Source of the DNA: an uncultured Alphaproteobacteria bacterium | GTDB lineage: Bacteria > Pseudomonadota > Alphaproteobacteria > Rs-D84 | DNA: 56,111 nt | Assembly: GCA_944390225.1 (NCBI GenBank) | Contig: CALXPB010000007.1 | Coordinates: 1-56,111 of the forward strand | Direction: 5' to 3' | Part shown: positions 54,953 to 56,111 of the stretch, one piece after another | How positions within the stretch are numbered: position 1 is the first letter of the stretch | How the letters are laid out: the number at the start of each line of letters is the position of its first letter | Made by a program: the position numbers and the translations under genes | The notes under the pieces: model-generated | Seen by the model: only the letters and a program-made list of their open reading frames with translations | The model's database searches: none | What the model was told of the DNA's origin: nothing

Positions 54953-55131
54953 CGTGTATAGCGCCGAAAACGCGGGCATTTGCGAAATGCATTGACTATG
55001 GTATTCACCGAATATACGCAAATTCCCCCATAATATACCGTAATGTATACAATGGCCATTTCCGCGGAGTCAATTGGGTTGAAAAAACAATAGTTTTTAT
55101 ATATAACTTTTATAAAAGAAAGGTAGGAAAT
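54953..55131. other. Palindrome-rich spacer between tRNA-Pro and the right-edge genes
   Basis: 179 bp without a gene. It is GC-richer than other gaps and holds small inverted repeats: GCATTT-GCG-AAATGC, AATGGCCATT, and ATTGACT facing AGTCAAT about 65 bp apart. AAAGGTAGGAAAT at its end is the ribosome site of the next gene. It may be the left end of an inserted element. Confidence 0.4.
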
Positions 55132-55944
55132 ATGCCTAATCCGAAGCAGGAACAGTTAGACGAATACGCGTTACTTATAGAACAAGAAGCATCAATGGCG
55201 CATGAACTTATGGAGACAGTACAAAATTCTGCTGAAGTATATAAAGCTCTGTGTGAAGAGAGTGATAGTTCCGTTGTAAAGAGAATGTATATGAATTTGT
55301 TCTGTAACATAACAAACACTGCTGGGACTATAGCTACTATATTGCAAGATAGCATTGGATTGCATCATGCGAAAGGGAGAGACGCATTGTTGTTGGTTGG
55401 TAATATGATAGAGGGGCTGGCAATTTTTTTGTATGCGAAACGATATCGTAAAGATTTAATATATTTTAATTATATGAATATAAAATGTTTAAAATTACAT
55501 TTCACTGATGAATGCGTTTTTGGACAGTTGCCACCCCATCAAGAAAGTTGTAAAAATAAGGATATAGAGTCTTTAAAAAGAGTTGGTTACAAGTTCATAA
55601 AATCCGGTAAGAATAATTCAAATATTATAAAACTTTTAAAAGATGTTAATATTAGCCCTGAAGATAAAATTACTATTTTAAAACAATCGTATAAAAATTC
55701 TTGGGCGCCGGATTCAATAGGAAAGATTGTGGAATATATGTTGCGTGATGGGTTGCTTATATATGTTTACGAAAGGTATAATCAAACAAAGCATCATACT
55801 ATTGATAATTTTTTTATTTGTACCAACTGTAATGCCATACAGATAAAAGACGATTCCTGGGATAAGTGTATGGCTGTAGAGGCCGCTATAAATGTATTAA
55901 ATAGATTTATTAAACTTGGTAGCCGTTTTATAAAGAATTCTTAA
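55132..55944 (+). CDS. Unknown mostly helical protein beside tRNA-Pro
   Basis: 270 residues, no signal peptide. A helical look with one moderately hydrophobic stretch (GNMIEGLAIFLYAKRY, about 92-107), a Cys pair near the C-terminus (CTNCNAIQ) and the motif YERYNQTKHHTI. The arrangement vaguely recalls DUF5677-type helical proteins, but this is not a firm assignment. The start follows AAAGGTAGGAAAT. It is convergent with the partial recombinase at the edge, overlapping it by 4 bp, and could be element cargo (inference). Confidence 0.65.
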   Translation: MPNPKQEQLDEYALLIEQEASMAHELMETVQNSAEVYKALCEESDSSVVKRMYMNLFCNITNTAGTIATILQDSIGLHHAKGRDALLLVGNMIEGLAIFLYAKRYRKDLIYFNYMNIKCLKLHFTDECVFGQLPPHQESCKNKDIESLKRVGYKFIKSGKNNSNIIKLLKDVNISPEDKITILKQSYKNSWAPDSIGKIVEYMLRDGLLIYVYERYNQTKHHTIDNFFICTNCNAIQIKDDSWDKCMAVEAAINVLNRFIKLGSRFIKNS

Positions 55945-56111
55945 CAATAAAACTCCCGTTCCTGTTCTGCGAAATTCTCATGCTTACTTGCAATCTGGAA
56001 CAAGGTCTGCAGGTTGATATGTGATGGGATTTTTCTGTCCATGATGTCGTTGATAATCCGTGGCGACAGGTATGCCAGGTTTAAGTATTTGTAAATCGTG
56101 CGTTGGTCTCG
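55941..56111 (-). CDS. C-terminal end of a recombinase-like protein (partial)
   Basis: The last 56 residues of a minus-strand frame open to the window edge: YKYLNLAYLSPRIINDIMDR, then LQTLFQIASKHENF. The pattern YLSPRIINxIMDG followed by a Leu-rich turn is like the C-terminal part of a family of phage/IS serine recombinases and resolvase-associated proteins. The codons are GC-richer than those of most neighbours. The N-terminal catalytic region is outside the window. Confidence 0.6.
   Translation of the reverse strand, partial: RDQRTIYKYLNLAYLSPRIINDIMDRKIPSHINLQTLFQIASKHENFAEQEREFYC

Noticed and set aside
54811..55059. Minus-strand frame with RTFDTLVPNQVLYQTELHPE
   Set aside because: It is the antisense of tRNA-Pro, another familiar false ORF.

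Overview
The window looks like an AT-rich chromosomal segment of an anaerobic, Gram-negative alphaproteobacterium, probably an uncultured gut-type lineage. This is inferred from four things. The housekeeping proteins are bacterial and alphaproteobacterial in flavour (CarD/CdnL-type regulator, LptB/LptC, BamE, EF-Ts, Rho, SSB ending in DIPF). A full-length pyruvate:ferredoxin oxidoreductase points to fermentative or anaerobic life. There are many outer-membrane barrels and short exported Cys-rich proteins. A serine invertase resembles the Bacteroides Mpi type, which suggests exchange with gut Bacteroidota. Most genes carry a clear Shine-Dalgarno, many transcripts end in a strong hairpin terminator, and several sigma70-type promoters (TTGACA, 17 nt, TATAAT-like) are readable.

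Layout, left third (1-24 kb). The edge holds the tail of an unknown CDS, then a duplicated block carrying the 3' end of a tRNA-Leu gene. Next come rpmB and a ClpB chaperone without its N-domain. A likely three-gene minus-strand operon follows (MsbA-like ABC exporter, a six-repeat protein, a paralogue of that protein's C-terminal half). Then tRNA-Ala and rpsU, a DUF805 membrane protein, an outer-membrane barrel with polA, and pth. A block of exported or lipid-anchored proteins follows (12.8-21.8 kb). It contains a promoter- and terminator-bounded noncoding RNA, a very large Ser/Thr/Arg-rich Cys-motif protein and a tRNA-Leu with anticodon AAG.

Middle (21.8-41 kb). An alpha-2-macroglobulin and penicillin-binding protein 1C pair (periplasmic protease trap plus peptidoglycan repair) lies beside the Mpi-like invertase. 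Then come rpsB-tsf with structured leaders, a tyrS-envC-ctpA cluster linking translation to cell-wall hydrolase control, and the pyruvate:ferredoxin oxidoreductase gene preceded by inverted repeats.

Right third (40.6-56.1 kb). This is largely an envelope region: bamE, exported Cys-rich proteins, carD, lptC-lptB without lptA between them, an OmpA/Pal-type lipoprotein, a strongly promoted 48-residue protein, a superinfection-immunity-like membrane peptide, enolase, a large autotransporter, ssb and rho. Just downstream of rho is an overlapping gene pair with the architecture of phage Rz/Rz1 spanins. The window ends at tRNA-Pro, followed by an unknown protein and the tail of a second recombinase, which looks like the edge of an integrated element.

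The observations most worth a second look are the spanin-like pair, the ABC-exporter/repeat-protein operon, the noncoding RNA at about 15.1-15.3 kb, the tRNA-Leu(AAG), and the paired Cys-motif exported proteins. All functions are read from sequence alone; no searches were run.
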